A model generated the notes under the pieces. It searched no databases, had not been told where the DNA came from, and saw only the letters and a list, made by a program, of their open reading frames with translations. Position numbers and translations under genes: made by a program. Positions 38,260 through 49,000 of a stretch of 64,000 nucleotides of DNA are shown here, piece after piece. Position 1 is the stretch's first letter. Each line of letters begins with the position of its first letter. Source of the DNA: Parvibaculum sp. (GTDB lineage Bacteria; Pseudomonadota; Alphaproteobacteria; Parvibaculales; Parvibaculaceae); assembly GCA_030649335.1 (NCBI GenBank), contig JAUSLL010000089.1, positions 16,576 through 80,575 on the forward strand. Reading direction: 5' to 3'.

Positions 38260-38593
38260 GAAGCACCTCCGTCAGTTGTTGTACCCAGAATTTTAAATCA
38301 ACTACCGCGCTTGCCCGGGCACCTGAACACCCCGAACCGCACAGCTATTGTGATCGAACCCGGATGTGACGACGCGCTTCTGCGGAGCATCGTGGGCAAG
38401 CTTGCAATTTTTTGCAGGCGCCGGTCGGGTTGCGACCTGATCAATTCATTTGTGACTGATCATTGCGGCGAGAGTTAGGTCGATAAAGTTAATGATTCAA
38501 GTTCAAAAGGCCCAAAAGGGCGCAAATGCCGCACATATGCACGCTACGTGTGCATATGTGCGGACTGCGTAATCCGTAAGCAGATAATAAAAA
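38260..38593. other. Intergenic region downstream of methylmalonyl-CoA mutase
   Basis: No gene is supported. The region holds a perfect 14-base inverted repeat (listed separately) and, near 38510-38525, a short GC-rich stretch with GGCCC/GGGC complementarity. The promoter of the small 80-residue gene should also be here. Confidence 0.6.
38529..38563. repeat. Perfect 14-base inverted repeat
   Basis: CCGCACATATGCAC and its exact complement flank a seven-base spacer (GCTACGT). It lies about 30 bases past the mutase stop codon. There is no T run next to it, so it is either a weak hairpin that protects the mRNA end or a protein-binding site. Confidence 0.8.
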
Positions 38594-40750
38594 TCAGGCG
38601 GAAGCGCTACGTTTCTCACGAATAAGATGGAGAATATCGGCGGCCGCTGCAGGAATGTTCGTACCCGGTCCAAAAATCGCCGAGGCCCCTGCTTTTTTCA
38701 AAAACTCATAATCCTGCTGCGGAATCACGCCGCCGCAAATGATGAGAATATCGCCTGCACCTTGTTTCTTCAATTCTTCCGCAAGCGTCGGAACAAGCGT
38801 TTTATGTCCTGCGGCCAATGACGAAATGCCGATCACATGAACGTCGTTTTCGATAGCGTCGCGCGCGGCTTCTTCCGGTGTCTGGAACAAGGGTCCTACG
38901 TCCACGTCGAAACCAAGATCGGCAAATGCGGTGGCGATCACTTTGGCGCCACGGTCATGTCCGTCCTGCCCCATCTTGACGACGAGCATACGCGGACGGC
39001 GGCCTTCGGCTTCGGCGAAAGCTTCGATGTCTTTCTGGATCTGCATGAAACCGGCATCCCCTTCATAGGCCTGACCATAGACGCCGGAAATGGATTTGAT
39101 CTCGGCACGGTGACGGCCAAAGACTTTTTCCATCGCGTCTGAAATTTCTCCAACGCTGGCGCGTGCCCGCGCGGCCACAACCGCAAGCGCCAGCACATTG
39201 CCCGTACCGCGCGCGCCTTCGGTCAGCGCTTCAAGCGCCGCCTGACATTTGGCTTCATCGCGGGTTGCCCGCATTTTCTGCAAACGGGCGACCTGCGACT
39301 GACGCACTTCATCATTGTCGATGTCGCGGATGTCGAGATGGTCTTCTTTGGCAGGCTTATATTTATTGACGCCGACAATGACTTCCTCACCACGGTCGAT
39401 GCGGGCCTGCTTGCGGGCGGCCGCTTCTTCGATCTTGAGCTTGGGCATGCCGCTTTCGACAGCCTTGGTCATGCCGCCCAGCTCTTCGACTTCTTCCATC
39501 AGCTTCCACGCTTCGCTGGCCAGCGAATGAGTGAGGCTTTCAATGTAATAAGAGCCGCCGAGCGGATCGATGACATTGGTCACACCCGTCTCGTGCTGGA
39601 TGACGAGCTGCGTATTACGCGCGATACGGGCGGAAAATTCCGTCGGAAGCGCAATCGCTTCATCCAGCGCATTGGTGTGCAACGACTGGGTGCCGCCAAG
39701 CACAGCGGCGAGCGCCTCGATGGTGGTGCGGATGACGTTGTTATACGGATCCTGTTCGGTGAGCGAGACACCCGACGTCTGGCAATGGGTGCGCAGCATC
39801 AGGGATTTGGGATCTTTCGCACCGAAATCCGACATGACGCGCGACCAGAGAAGACGCGCGGCGCGCAGCTTTGCCACTTCCATGAAGAAATTCATGCCGA
39901 TAGCAAAGAAGAACGACAGACGCGGCGCGAACTCGTCCACATCAAGACCGGCCTGCAGCGCGGCGCGCACATATTCGCGACCGTCGGCAATGGTGAACGC
40001 CAGCTCCTGCAACTGCGTCGCGCCCGCTTCCTGCATGTGATAGCCGGAAATCGAGATCGTATTGAACTTCGGCATGTGCTCGGAACAATAGCCGATGATG
40101 TCGGCAATGATGCGCATGGAAGGTACAGGCGGATAGATATAGGTGTTGCGCACCATGAACTCTTTGAGAATGTCGTTCTGGATGGTGCCTGCGAGCTTGT
40201 CCTGCGAGACGCCCTGTTCTTCAGCCGCCACGATGTAGTTGGCAAGGATGGGAATGACCGCGCCGTTCATGGTCATCGACACGGACATTTCATCAAGCGG
40301 TATCTGGTCGAAGAGAATTTTCATATCCTCGACACTGTCGATTGCGACACCCGCTTTGCCGACGTCGCCGACAACGCGCGGATGGTCGCTGTCATAGCCG
40401 CGATGGGTCGCAAGATCGAAGGCAACCGACAGGCCCTTCTGGCCGCCGGCGAGATTACGGCGATAGAAGGCATTGGATTCTTCAGCTGTCGAGAAGCCCG
40501 CATATTGGCGGATAGTCCAGGGACGGCCCGCATACATGGTCGTCTGCGGCCCGCGCGTGAAAGGTGCAAAGCCCGGCATCGTGTCGGCGTTAAAGCCCTC
40601 GCCTGCAAGACGTTCAAGATCGGCGGCTGTATAGAGCGGCTTGACGTCAATGCCTTCGGGCGTTTTCCAGACGAGCGAGCCGACACCGGCACCTTTGGTC
40701 TGCTTGTCGACCGCCGCTTCCCAATCCTTGACGCTCTTGCTATCGGCCAT
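38594..40750 (-). CDS. scpA: Methylmalonyl-CoA mutase
   Basis: Interconverts methylmalonyl-CoA and succinyl-CoA with adenosylcobalamin, the entry of propionate into the TCA cycle. At 718 residues it is the full-length catalytic subunit: an N-terminal TIM barrel ([40 protein letters not shown]) and a C-terminal cobalamin-binding domain with [15 protein letters not shown], where the His of DxHxxG ligates cobalt. The start [14 protein letters not shown] has GAGAGAG upstream; the longer frame is unsupported. No small subunit gene is adjacent. MeaB is encoded nearby. Confidence 0.97.
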   Translation of the reverse strand: MADSKSVKDWEAAVDKQTKGAGVGSLVWKTPEGIDVKPLYTAADLERLAGEGFNADTMPGFAPFTRGPQTTMYAGRPWTIRQYAGFSTAEESNAFYRRNLAGGQKGLSVAFDLATHRGYDSDHPRVVGDVGKAGVAIDSVEDMKILFDQIPLDEMSVSMTMNGAVIPILANYIVAAEEQGVSQDKLAGTIQNDILKEFMVRNTYIYPPVPSMRIIADIIGYCSEHMPKFNTISISGYHMQEAGATQLQELAFTIADGREYVRAALQAGLDVDEFAPRLSFFFAIGMNFFMEVAKLRAARLLWSRVMSDFGAKDPKSLMLRTHCQTSGVSLTEQDPYNNVIRTTIEALAAVLGGTQSLHTNALDEAIALPTEFSARIARNTQLVIQHETGVTNVIDPLGGSYYIESLTHSLASEAWKLMEEVEELGGMTKAVESGMPKLKIEEAAARKQARIDRGEEVIVGVNKYKPAKEDHLDIRDIDNDEVRQSQVARLQKMRATRDEAKCQAALEALTEGARGTGNVLALAVVAARARASVGEISDAMEKVFGRHRAEIKSISGVYGQAYEGDAGFMQIQKDIEAFAEAEGRRPRMLVVKMGQDGHDRGAKVIATAFADLGFDVDVGPLFQTPEEAARDAIENDVHVIGISSLAAGHKTLVPTLAEELKKQGAGDILIICGGVIPQQDYEFLKKAGASAIFGPGTNIPAAAADILHLIREKRSASA

Positions 40751-41093
40751 GACGCTCTCTCTCAACTCGCAATTTCGGTCACCAGCCCGCACGCAACCTG
40801 CGCGGGCCAACCACCCTTTTAAAATCGCGCGGAGTATCGGAGAGATGGACAAACGCGTCAAACATCGCCGCCGCCATAGCGCCGCATTATCCGCAAACAC
40901 GCCATTCCCTTGCGTCACAAACGACGCTCCCGACCGCGGCGAAGGCGAGAAATCGGTCGGCCATGTCGCAACTTGGCTTGCAGCGGCACAAAATTAACAA
41001 CACCATGGCGCAAATTCGCGCCGCGCGCTCTCCCATGGGGCCCATCTTCGACGCGGTTAAATAAAACTAGATGTACCCGAGGGACCAACACCC
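40751..41093. other. Divergent promoter region, scpA and Sel1 lipoprotein
   Basis: No gene is supported in these 343 bases. The promoters of scpA (leftward) and of the Sel1-type lipoprotein (rightward) should lie here. No operator or riboswitch was recognised; in particular I see no cobalamin riboswitch consensus. Confidence 0.6.
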
Positions 41094-41795
41094 ATGATGA
41101 AAAGCTGCCGAAATGACATGTTTACCCGCCTTTTTTCGGCCCGCAGCGGCATTTTACTGCTGACCCTCGGCAGTTTGACACTAACGGCCTGCTCCAGCGG
41201 TGGCGGCCACCGCCGCGGTGAAGATGGCCGCCCCATTCCCACTGCCCGCGAACTCGATCCGGCAGGTACGCAATATTCCGACACCATGGACCAAGCCGCC
41301 GCCGGCGATTGCTCTGATGGAACTGTCGCCGTACTCACTTGCTATGCCTATCGCGGCCACGGCTATGAAGGCGCGCAAACGGCCCTCGGTCTTTGCCAAA
41401 CCCAAAATAAAAACGCGACCGAAGGGGTGACCTGGCTCAGGCGCGCCGCCAACAGCGGCTGGCCGGATGCCCAAAAGGCGCTTGTCGGCCTCTATCTCAA
41501 AGGCGAAGGCGTGGCAGCTGACAAGATCGAGGCAGGCAAATGGGCCCAACTTTACCGCAAAAACCCCTCGCTCCTCTCGCTGGGCGTCCAACCCGACAAA
41601 AAAATCGCTGAGCAGGTCCGGTCCGAGCTAACCCAATCGGAACGGATCGAGGCAAGCCTGCGGGCGGACCAGTGGAATGCTGAATTCTGGAAGCCGCAAA
41701 CGGCCCTGGATTCGCGGACAGCCGCCATTTGTTACCTCGCCCCGCGCCGCACCCGTGGTCAGGGAACCGTCGTGAATACGACGGAAACCTACTGA
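41094..41795 (+). CDS. Sel1-repeat lipoprotein
   Basis: A 233-residue protein with a signal peptide ending in lipobox LTAC, so probably an outer-membrane or periplasmic lipoprotein. The middle part reads as two Sel1/TPR-like repeats (EGVTWLRRAANSGWPDAQKA and ALVGLYLKGEGVAADKIEAG). Sel1 proteins usually mediate protein-protein contacts; the partner is unknown. The ATG follows a GAGGGA site. A second ATG lies one codon later. The sensor kinase gene follows on the same strand after 134 bases. Confidence 0.82.
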   Translation: MMKSCRNDMFTRLFSARSGILLLTLGSLTLTACSSGGGHRRGEDGRPIPTARELDPAGTQYSDTMDQAAAGDCSDGTVAVLTCYAYRGHGYEGAQTALGLCQTQNKNATEGVTWLRRAANSGWPDAQKALVGLYLKGEGVAADKIEAGKWAQLYRKNPSLLSLGVQPDKKIAEQVRSELTQSERIEASLRADQWNAEFWKPQTALDSRTAAICYLAPRRTRGQGTVVNTTETY

Positions 41796-41929
41796 CGCCA
41801 CACTTCGGACACCCTGCCTAAGTTGCATTACTGACAGCTTTTTCAGGGAAAATTTACTCCCCTACCTGACAATAAGCGTCAGGGAATCCCGGCAGCACAA
41901 GAGCTGGATGCGACCGGGGGGAGGAGCCG

Positions 41930-44179
41930 ATGGCGATTACACAGGCCCATCGAGACCAGATCGAACTTGAAGCTCTCAAGTCCGTCATGCGGAGCTTTGT
42001 CACCGTTCCGCTGCTCTATCCGACCGTCTGCGGCCTAATTGCCCTCAATCTGCCCTCGACCTACAGCACCAATATCATTCTCCTATGGTGGTTGGCGCTT
42101 GCGGCGACGCAGATCGAATATGTGTTCTACCAGAACCGCTTTTTCAAACGGGCAACAGACAATGCTGACGTCTGGACCAAAAGCAGCGCCATCCGCCATG
42201 CTCTGATGAACACGGTCTGGATCGGCATGGTTCCCTTGTTCTGGGCCGAAGGCGAGGATGTGCAGAACCTCGGCCTCGTGCTCATACAGGTCATCCATTG
42301 CCTGATCGCGAGCCTGCTCGCCGCGCCGCGCCGCACGAACATGTTTGCCTGCACGCTGCCTGTCATCGCCTCTGCCATGATCGGCTCTTTTGCGGGTGGC
42401 ACACCCATTTTCATGGTGCTCGCCGGCGCTCTGTTGCTGACCTACGCTTTCCTTGTTCGCATGGGCGCACAGTCGCGTCAGCTGTTTGAAAACCAGTGGG
42501 AGTTAAGTCTCCGCAATCAGGACCTCATCAGCGAACTTTCGCGCCGCGAAGAACGGTTCCGCGCGCTGGTCGACAACGCCTTTGACGGCATCGTCGTCAC
42601 AGACGCCGACCAAATCATCACCTATGCCTCTCCCTCTGTACGTTCCATCGGCATGACGCCGGAAAATATGGTCGGACGTACTGCCTTGTCATTTTTACCG
42701 GCAAGCGAGATCAAACAGATTTTGACCACGCTCGATGAAAATGAAGGGCAGACGCCGCGAGGCAAGAATGTCGAGTTTCACACCAAAGGTCCGGACGGCA
42801 AAGCCCATTGGTTTGAAAGTTCCATCACCGACCTCAGATCCAATCCGAGCATCGGCGGCTTCGTCCTCAACATGCGCGATATCACCGAGCGCAAGCGGAG
42901 CCAAATGGAACTCATCAACCAGTCGCGCGTGCTCGAAGCTCTCGCCACCGGCGCCCCCATCGACCATGTGATGGAACTCGTGGCGCAAGGCGCGGAACAG
43001 GGAAACCCTGATTCCAACGTGGTGATCTATCTCGCCGACGATAAGCTCAATCTCACCGTTTGTGCCTCGCCCAGCTTTCCTGAGCATTTCAAACAAGCCA
43101 TCTCTGATTTCTGGGACAATAACAAAACCAAAGCCTTCGGCGATGCTGTGTCACGCGAAGAGGGCTTGCTGGTGATGGAAGATCTTCTGGATTACACCGA
43201 CCAGCCCGACGTCATCGCCTTTGCTACAGCCTATGGCGTACGCGCTTTGTGGATGCAGCGTTTTAAGGCGGCCGACACCAGTGGCGGCACAGGCTCCATC
43301 GCCGTCTATCTCAAAGAGCCCCGCAAACCGAGTAAATGGGAAGCGTCATATCTGCAAGGCACAGCGCAACTTGCTTCTATCGCTGTCAACCGCCGCCGCG
43401 CTGAACATAATCTGCGCGAAGCGACCCACAATGCCGAGCTTGCCAACCGTGCCAAGACCAAATTCCTGGCCAATATGAGCCACGAGCTGCGCACCCCCCT
43501 CAACGCCATCATCGGCTTTTCCGACATTATGAAGAGCGAACTCTTCGGCGCATTGGGTTCTGCCCGCTACACCGAATATGCCAAGGACATCAATGACAGC
43601 GGCGCGCATCTGCTGAACGTGATCGACGACATTCTCGACATTTCCAAAATCGAGGCCGGTCGCTATCAGCTTGAAGAAAGCGACATGGACCTTGATGAGT
43701 GCATGCGCTGGTCCGTCGAGATGGTGCGCCCGCGCACGGCAGAAAAAAGCCTCACCATCACGCTCGATATTGCCCCGGACCTGCCCGCGATCAATGCCGA
43801 CCGCCGCGCCATCCGTCAGATCATGCTGAACCTTCTGTCCAACGCGTCCAAATTCACCCCGGAATTCGGCACCATCACCCTTGCCGCGCATGTGAAGCGT
43901 AATGGTACGCTGCACATCAGCGTTGCAGATACAGGCATCGGTATTCCCGCCGACAAACTCAAAGTGGTGCTCGAACCCTTCGGGCAAGTGGACGATACGA
44001 ACGCACGCCAGCATGGCGGTACAGGACTCGGCCTCTCCATCACCAAAGCACTCGTCGAACTGCACGATGGAAAATTCTGGCTCGAAAGCAATCTCGGCCA
44101 TGGCACCACGGCAATCATGACCCTGCCGCCCCAGCGCCTGAGCGATGTCAAATTCGCAAAAAAGGCCGCCGCGGACTGA
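41930..44179 (+). CDS. Membrane-bound PAS/GAF sensor histidine kinase
   Basis: A 749-residue sensor. About five to six hydrophobic segments occupy residues 20-180. A PAS domain (about 205-320, FRALVDNAFDGIVVTDADQI) is followed by a GAF-like region (about 330-490) and a HisKA domain with phospho-acceptor His518 in NMSHELRTPLN. A HATPase_c domain follows (NLLSNASKFTPEFG, VADTGIGIPADKL, GGTGLGLSITKALVELHDG). There is no receiver domain and no adjacent response regulator, so its partner is elsewhere. The ligand is unknown. The gene ends in a candidate terminator. Confidence 0.94.
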   Translation: MAITQAHRDQIELEALKSVMRSFVTVPLLYPTVCGLIALNLPSTYSTNIILLWWLALAATQIEYVFYQNRFFKRATDNADVWTKSSAIRHALMNTVWIGMVPLFWAEGEDVQNLGLVLIQVIHCLIASLLAAPRRTNMFACTLPVIASAMIGSFAGGTPIFMVLAGALLLTYAFLVRMGAQSRQLFENQWELSLRNQDLISELSRREERFRALVDNAFDGIVVTDADQIITYASPSVRSIGMTPENMVGRTALSFLPASEIKQILTTLDENEGQTPRGKNVEFHTKGPDGKAHWFESSITDLRSNPSIGGFVLNMRDITERKRSQMELINQSRVLEALATGAPIDHVMELVAQGAEQGNPDSNVVIYLADDKLNLTVCASPSFPEHFKQAISDFWDNNKTKAFGDAVSREEGLLVMEDLLDYTDQPDVIAFATAYGVRALWMQRFKAADTSGGTGSIAVYLKEPRKPSKWEASYLQGTAQLASIAVNRRRAEHNLREATHNAELANRAKTKFLANMSHELRTPLNAIIGFSDIMKSELFGALGSARYTEYAKDINDSGAHLLNVIDDILDISKIEAGRYQLEESDMDLDECMRWSVEMVRPRTAEKSLTITLDIAPDLPAINADRRAIRQIMLNLLSNASKFTPEFGTITLAAHVKRNGTLHISVADTGIGIPADKLKVVLEPFGQVDDTNARQHGGTGLGLSITKALVELHDGKFWLESNLGHGTTAIMTLPPQRLSDVKFAKKAAAD

Positions 44180-44203
44180 TCCGCAGACGGCCTCTCTTCT
44201 TTT
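44164..44203 (+). terminator. Candidate terminator of the histidine kinase gene
   Basis: A GC-rich imperfect stem, starting GGCCGCCGCGGA and ending TCCGCAGACGGCC, overlaps the stop codon and is followed by TCTCTTCTTTT. The stem has one bulge and the T tract is interrupted, so this is less certain than the other terminators. Confidence 0.5.
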
Positions 44204-44229
44204 CACTTCAGGACAAAACCCTGCGGCGT

Positions 44230-45522
44230 TTATTCCGCCGCCTTGGCAGATTTGTTCGATCCCATATAGCCGAACAGGTGTCCGCCCACTTTGCGGATCT
44301 GTATCTCTTCCGCACCTTCCGTGATGCGATAGCGGCGGTGATGGCGATAGATGTGCTCAAACGGCTTGTGCCGTGAATAACCGATGGCGCCATGCACCTG
44401 AATGGCAAGATCGGCCGCCTGACAAACAAGGCGGTTTGCGCGGTAATTGCACATCGACACTTTGTCGGAGAGATACTTCGCCACATCAGGCTTCGACATC
44501 TGATCCATCTGCCATGCGGTCTTGTAAACAAGATTGCGCACCATCTCGCATTCAGTATGCGCCTCAACAAGCGGAAACTGGATCGCCTGATTGGACGCCA
44601 GCGGCTTGCCGAAAGGTTTGCGGTGACGCGCGTAATCGACGCTTTCATCAATGCAATACTGAGCAGCGCCAACACCGGACGCGGCCTGACGGATGCGGTT
44701 TTCATGCACAAAATGCTGCGCGAGTTCAAGCCCGCGCTCGACGTCGCCCAGATGCTCGCCTTCGGGAATCCAGACATTGGTGAAGGAGACGCGCGGATGG
44801 TCGGTCGGCATGTTGAAGGTCCAGAGATATTCCTCGATCTTCACGCCCGGCGCATCGCAAGGGACAATGAAACAACCGATGCCGAGCGCATCACCGTCTT
44901 TGCCCGAGACACGCGCGAACACGAAATCATGTGTCGCCACATGCATACCCGTGTTCCACATTTTCTGACCGTTGATGAGCCAGCCATCCACACCGTCGCG
45001 CTTTTCGCGCACCGCACGCGTTTCCATCCATGTGGCATCCGAACCGTGATCGGGCTCGGTGAGGCCAAAGGCAATGCGCGTGGTGCCATTGAGGCCACCC
45101 TTAATAAACTTTTCCTGCTGCGCAGGCGTGCCGAAATCGCGGAACATCAACACGGTCGGAAAATTGCCGACAATGGATGACTCGTTCTGTAAATCATTGT
45201 GAAGGCCAAGACCCTTATGTGCGAGATGCTCGCGGATCACAGCCATCGCCAGATTGCTACCGTCCTGACCGCCGTATTCCTTGGGCAGACCGAAGCGTAG
45301 ATGACCGGCCTTGTCGGCAAGCTTACGCATCTGGCCGAGCAACTCTTCCCAGTCGTGACGCGGCAAGCCCTGATTGTCCCAGTCAGTGCGCGCGTGTTCG
45401 CGACGGTGATCAAAAAAGCGCTCGTTATCGTCTTTGGCCTGAAGCGGCTTGATTTCTTTCTCGATGAAAGCATCCAGCACCGCAAGATAGTCGGTAATGT
45501 CCTTCGGCATATTGAAGTCCAT
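44230..45522 (-). CDS. Acyl-CoA dehydrogenase
   Basis: A 430-residue FAD enzyme that introduces the alpha-beta double bond into an acyl-CoA. The N-terminal helical, central beta and C-terminal helical domains are all present: GLPKEYGGQDGSNLAMAVI, FGLTEPDHGSDATWMETRA, INGQKMWNTGMHVATHDFVF and AIQVHGAIGYSRHKPFEHIY. The catalytic region reads YRITEGAEEIQIRKVGG. Overall it resembles the ACAD10/11-type branch; chain-length preference is not evident. It is convergent with the kinase gene. Confidence 0.94.
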   Translation of the reverse strand: MDFNMPKDITDYLAVLDAFIEKEIKPLQAKDDNERFFDHRREHARTDWDNQGLPRHDWEELLGQMRKLADKAGHLRFGLPKEYGGQDGSNLAMAVIREHLAHKGLGLHNDLQNESSIVGNFPTVLMFRDFGTPAQQEKFIKGGLNGTTRIAFGLTEPDHGSDATWMETRAVREKRDGVDGWLINGQKMWNTGMHVATHDFVFARVSGKDGDALGIGCFIVPCDAPGVKIEEYLWTFNMPTDHPRVSFTNVWIPEGEHLGDVERGLELAQHFVHENRIRQAASGVGAAQYCIDESVDYARHRKPFGKPLASNQAIQFPLVEAHTECEMVRNLVYKTAWQMDQMSKPDVAKYLSDKVSMCNYRANRLVCQAADLAIQVHGAIGYSRHKPFEHIYRHHRRYRITEGAEEIQIRKVGGHLFGYMGSNKSAKAAE

Positions 45523-46073
45523 TTGGCAGTCCTCCCTTTTCAGTTTCTGAGTTTCAGTTTGGTGATTTTTATGGCCCGCGCCGCCATCTGTTAGATGCGT
45601 CGCAGGACCGGAATTGCTGTGTCAGATATCTCCCGCGCGCGAGAGTGCCTCAGTTTGTGAGAGAGCGACAAGCGCTTCCACGACCTTCCCTTGGGGAAGT
45701 AGGGCGGATTTTTTTACGATACGGCGGATAAGGGGGCAGACCACCATAGAGAGTGTCGGCCCGTTGCCCCGACCCGTTAAGATTTTCGGAAAATTAACAA
45801 TCTCTATGGGTAACGCGCTGAAAAACCACAAGATTTAGCCGTGAACGAAGGGCGAAGACAGGCCCATCAGCGATTCGGTCCCGCTTCGTTCGGTTAATAT
45901 TCCAGAGGCTTGCGGAGGTGTCGTTAAGAATTGGGAGAGTCTAGATGTTGAGGTGAAGACCCTCACTCTCCGCGCCGAGCGGCGCTCCCCCTCCCCCAAC
46001 GGGAGAGGGCTGAGAGCAGGTCACTCACCACTTGCCTTGCACCGCAATTGCCTCGAATGTGCCCGACAAGCAG
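45523..46073. other. Long intergenic region before the SUV3-like helicase
   Basis: A 551-base stretch without a supportable gene; a 74-codon frame at 45614 has no ribosome site or family features. It should hold the divergent promoters of the acyl-CoA dehydrogenase and helicase genes. The part near 45700-45840 is AT-richer than its surroundings. The last 115 bases contain the palindromic repeat listed separately. Confidence 0.6.
45960..46016. repeat. Double-hairpin palindromic repeat
   Basis: Two adjacent stem-loops: GCGCC/GGCGC around GAGC (45972-45985), and CCCTCCCCC/GGGAGAGGG around AAC (45989-46009). The CCCTCTCCC-loop-GGGAGAGGG form resembles a class of intergenic repeats seen across alphaproteobacteria. 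It lies 60-110 bases before the helicase start. No second copy is in the window. Confidence 0.65.
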
Positions 46074-49000
46074 ATGAACATTCACACCCTCAGAAACGAG
46101 CCCCGTCCCGCCCGCATCACAGCGGTGCTCGGGCCGACCAACACGGGCAAAACCCATCTCGCCATCGAGCGGATGATGGGGCACGCGTCGGGCATGATCG
46201 GCCTGCCGCTCAGGCTGCTGGCGCGCGAAATCTATGAACGTGTGGTCCGCATCAAAGGGGCCCGCGAGGTCGCGCTCATCACCGGCGAAGAAAAAATTCT
46301 GCCGCCCCATGCGCGTTATTTCGTCTGCACGGTTGAAGCGATGCCGCTCGACAGGCCGGTTGAATTTCTTTGCATCGACGAAATCCAGCTCGCCGCCGAC
46401 CGCGAGCGCGGCCACACCTTCACCGAACGGCTTTTGCACGCGCGCGGCTTAAGCGAAACCATGGTGCTCGGGTCCGAAACCGTGCGCGGCCTCATCCAGA
46501 AACTGTTGCCGGACACGATATTCATCAACCGCCCGCGCTTTTCAGAACTGACATGGACCGGCTCGAAGAAGCTGACGCGCCTGCCGCGCCGCTCTGCCAT
46601 CGTCGCTTTCTCCGCCGATCAGGTCTACGCGATTGCCGAAATGATCCGCCGCCAGCGCGGTGGCGCTGCCGTCGTCATGGGCGCGCTTTCACCCCGCACC
46701 CGCAACGCACAGGTCGCGCTTTATCAGTCCGGCGACGTTGATTTTCTGGTCGCCACCGACGCCATCGGCATGGGACTCAACATGGATGTGGACCATGTGG
46801 CCTTTGCCTCGACCTCCAAATTCGACGGCCAGCAGCACCGGCCTTTGAAAATTTCCGAGATCGCCCAGATCGCAGGCCGCGCCGGCCGGCACATGAACAA
46901 CGGCACGTTCGGCATCACGGGCGATGCCGCCTCGCTGAGCGACGATGTCATCCACCGCGTTGAAAACCACGAGTTTGATGCAGAACGGGTGTTGCAATGG
47001 CGCAACCCGAACCCGGAATTTTCGTCCATCGGAGCGCTTATCAAAAGCCTCGAAGTGCCGCCCAATGTGCCGGGCCTGGTGCGCGCGGGCACCGGCGATG
47101 ATCTCGATGCGCTGATGCGTATGGCGCAAAACGATGATGTGACGCGCCTCACGCGTGGGGCCCAAGCTATAAAAAGACTATGGGATGTGGCTCAAGTGCC
47201 CGATTTCCGCAAGACAATGGCCGCAGAACACGCCGGATTGCTGACACAACTCTATTTGCACCTTGCACAGGGAGACGGCCGAATTCCGCATAACTGGCTG
47301 CAAGGCCAGCTCGCCAAGGTCGATCGCACCGATGGGGACATAGATACTTTATCAATGCGCATTGCTCATGTGCGCACCTGGACCTATGTTTCCAACCGCG
47401 CAGACTGGCTGCACGATCCTGCGCATTGGCAAGACCGTGCGCGTGCGATAGAGGATAGGCTTTCCGATGCTTTGCATGAGCGTCTGACACAACGGTTCAT
47501 TGACCGTCGTACCAGCGTCCTGATGAAGCGTCTGCGCCAACAAGAGGATTTAATGGCGGCTGTAAATAGTGACGGCGAAGTGCTGGTGGAGGGCGAATAT
47601 GTCGGCCGCTTGCAGGGTTTTGTTTTCGTAGCCGATGTAAAGGCCGAAGGCGTGCATGCATCTGTGCTGCGCGAAGCCTCCGAACCCGTGATCGCACTCG
47701 AAATCGCTGCCCGTGCCGCGCGCCTCGGCGCTGCCGCTGACGCTGACATTCAATTGTCCGATCACGGACGGCTGATCTGGGACGGCCATCCCGTGGCCCA
47801 GCTCAAAGCCTCCGACACGCCGCTTGTGCCCCGCGTCGAGCTTATCGCGGGCGAGGAATTGGCCGGTGTCAGCCGCGAAAACGTAGTCGCCAAGCTCGAA
47901 ACCTGGTCCAAAGAACATTTCGCCACGGTTCTTTCACCGCTGGTGACATTGCGCGACGCCGAAGACATCGAAGGTCTTGGTCGCGGCATCGCCTTCCGCA
48001 TTATCGAAAATTTCGGCTCGCTCAACCGTGAAGCGGTGGCCGAGGACGTGCGCGCGCTCGATCAGGCCGCGCGCGGGCAATTACGCAAATATGGCGTACG
48101 CTTCGGCGGCTATTCGATTTTCATGCCGGCGCTGTTAAAGCCCGCTCCCGCGCGCGCGTTGCTCATTCTCTGGGCCCTGTCGCGCCAAGGCGTTGAAGAC
48201 GGTTTCGCTGATCTTCCGGCACCACCGACCGCCGGTCTTACGTCCGTGCCTGCCGATCCGGCGGCGCCTGTTGGTTTCTATGACGCGCTTGGTTTCCGCG
48301 TGTCCGGTGGCCGCGCCGTACGCCTCGACATGCTCGAACGCATCGCCGATCTTATCCGTCCCGTCATTACGGCCCGCCATTACAACGGCGGCTTCATCGT
48401 CACGCCGGCCATGATGTCGCTTGTCGGCTGTTCAGGCGAAGAGTTTTCAAACCTTCTCAAAGGTCTGGGCTATCGCTCACGCGTCGAAAAAGTGACGCCG
48501 CCGAAAATCGAAGAAAAGCCTGCGGAACCTGCAAAATTCATCGTCGAGACAAAATCATCCGCTGTTGAAGCGCCTGCGCCTGAAGCGCCGGTTGATGCAT
48601 CTGCTGAAGTGCCCACCGAAGTGGCCGCCGAGACAGAAGCACCGGCGGAAGAACCTGTTACTGATACAGCCGAAATCGTCTCCGACGCCCCTGAAGCTGT
48701 TGCCGCCGAAACAACGGAAGCCACCGAAGCCGCAAGCGCTGAACCCGCTGTTGCACCCGAAGAAGTCGCCACTGAAGAAGTCGCGGCTGAAATGGTCGAG
48801 CTTGAAATCTGGCGTCCGCAGCGCCGTCCTCGTCCGGGCGAACAAGCGCAGCAGCGCCCGCGTCGTCCGCGTCGCAAGCCTGTGGATGCGAATGCAACTG
48901 CCGCAGCACCTGCAGATGGCTCAGCGCCCGCAACAGGCGATGCCAAACCCGCAGACGCCGCACGCGGCGCACGCCGCGACCGCAACAAAGGCAAATACGA

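Noticed and set aside
39338..40822. A 494-codon open frame opposite methylmalonyl-CoA mutase
   Set aside because: It is a reverse-strand shadow of scpA; no signature and no start site.
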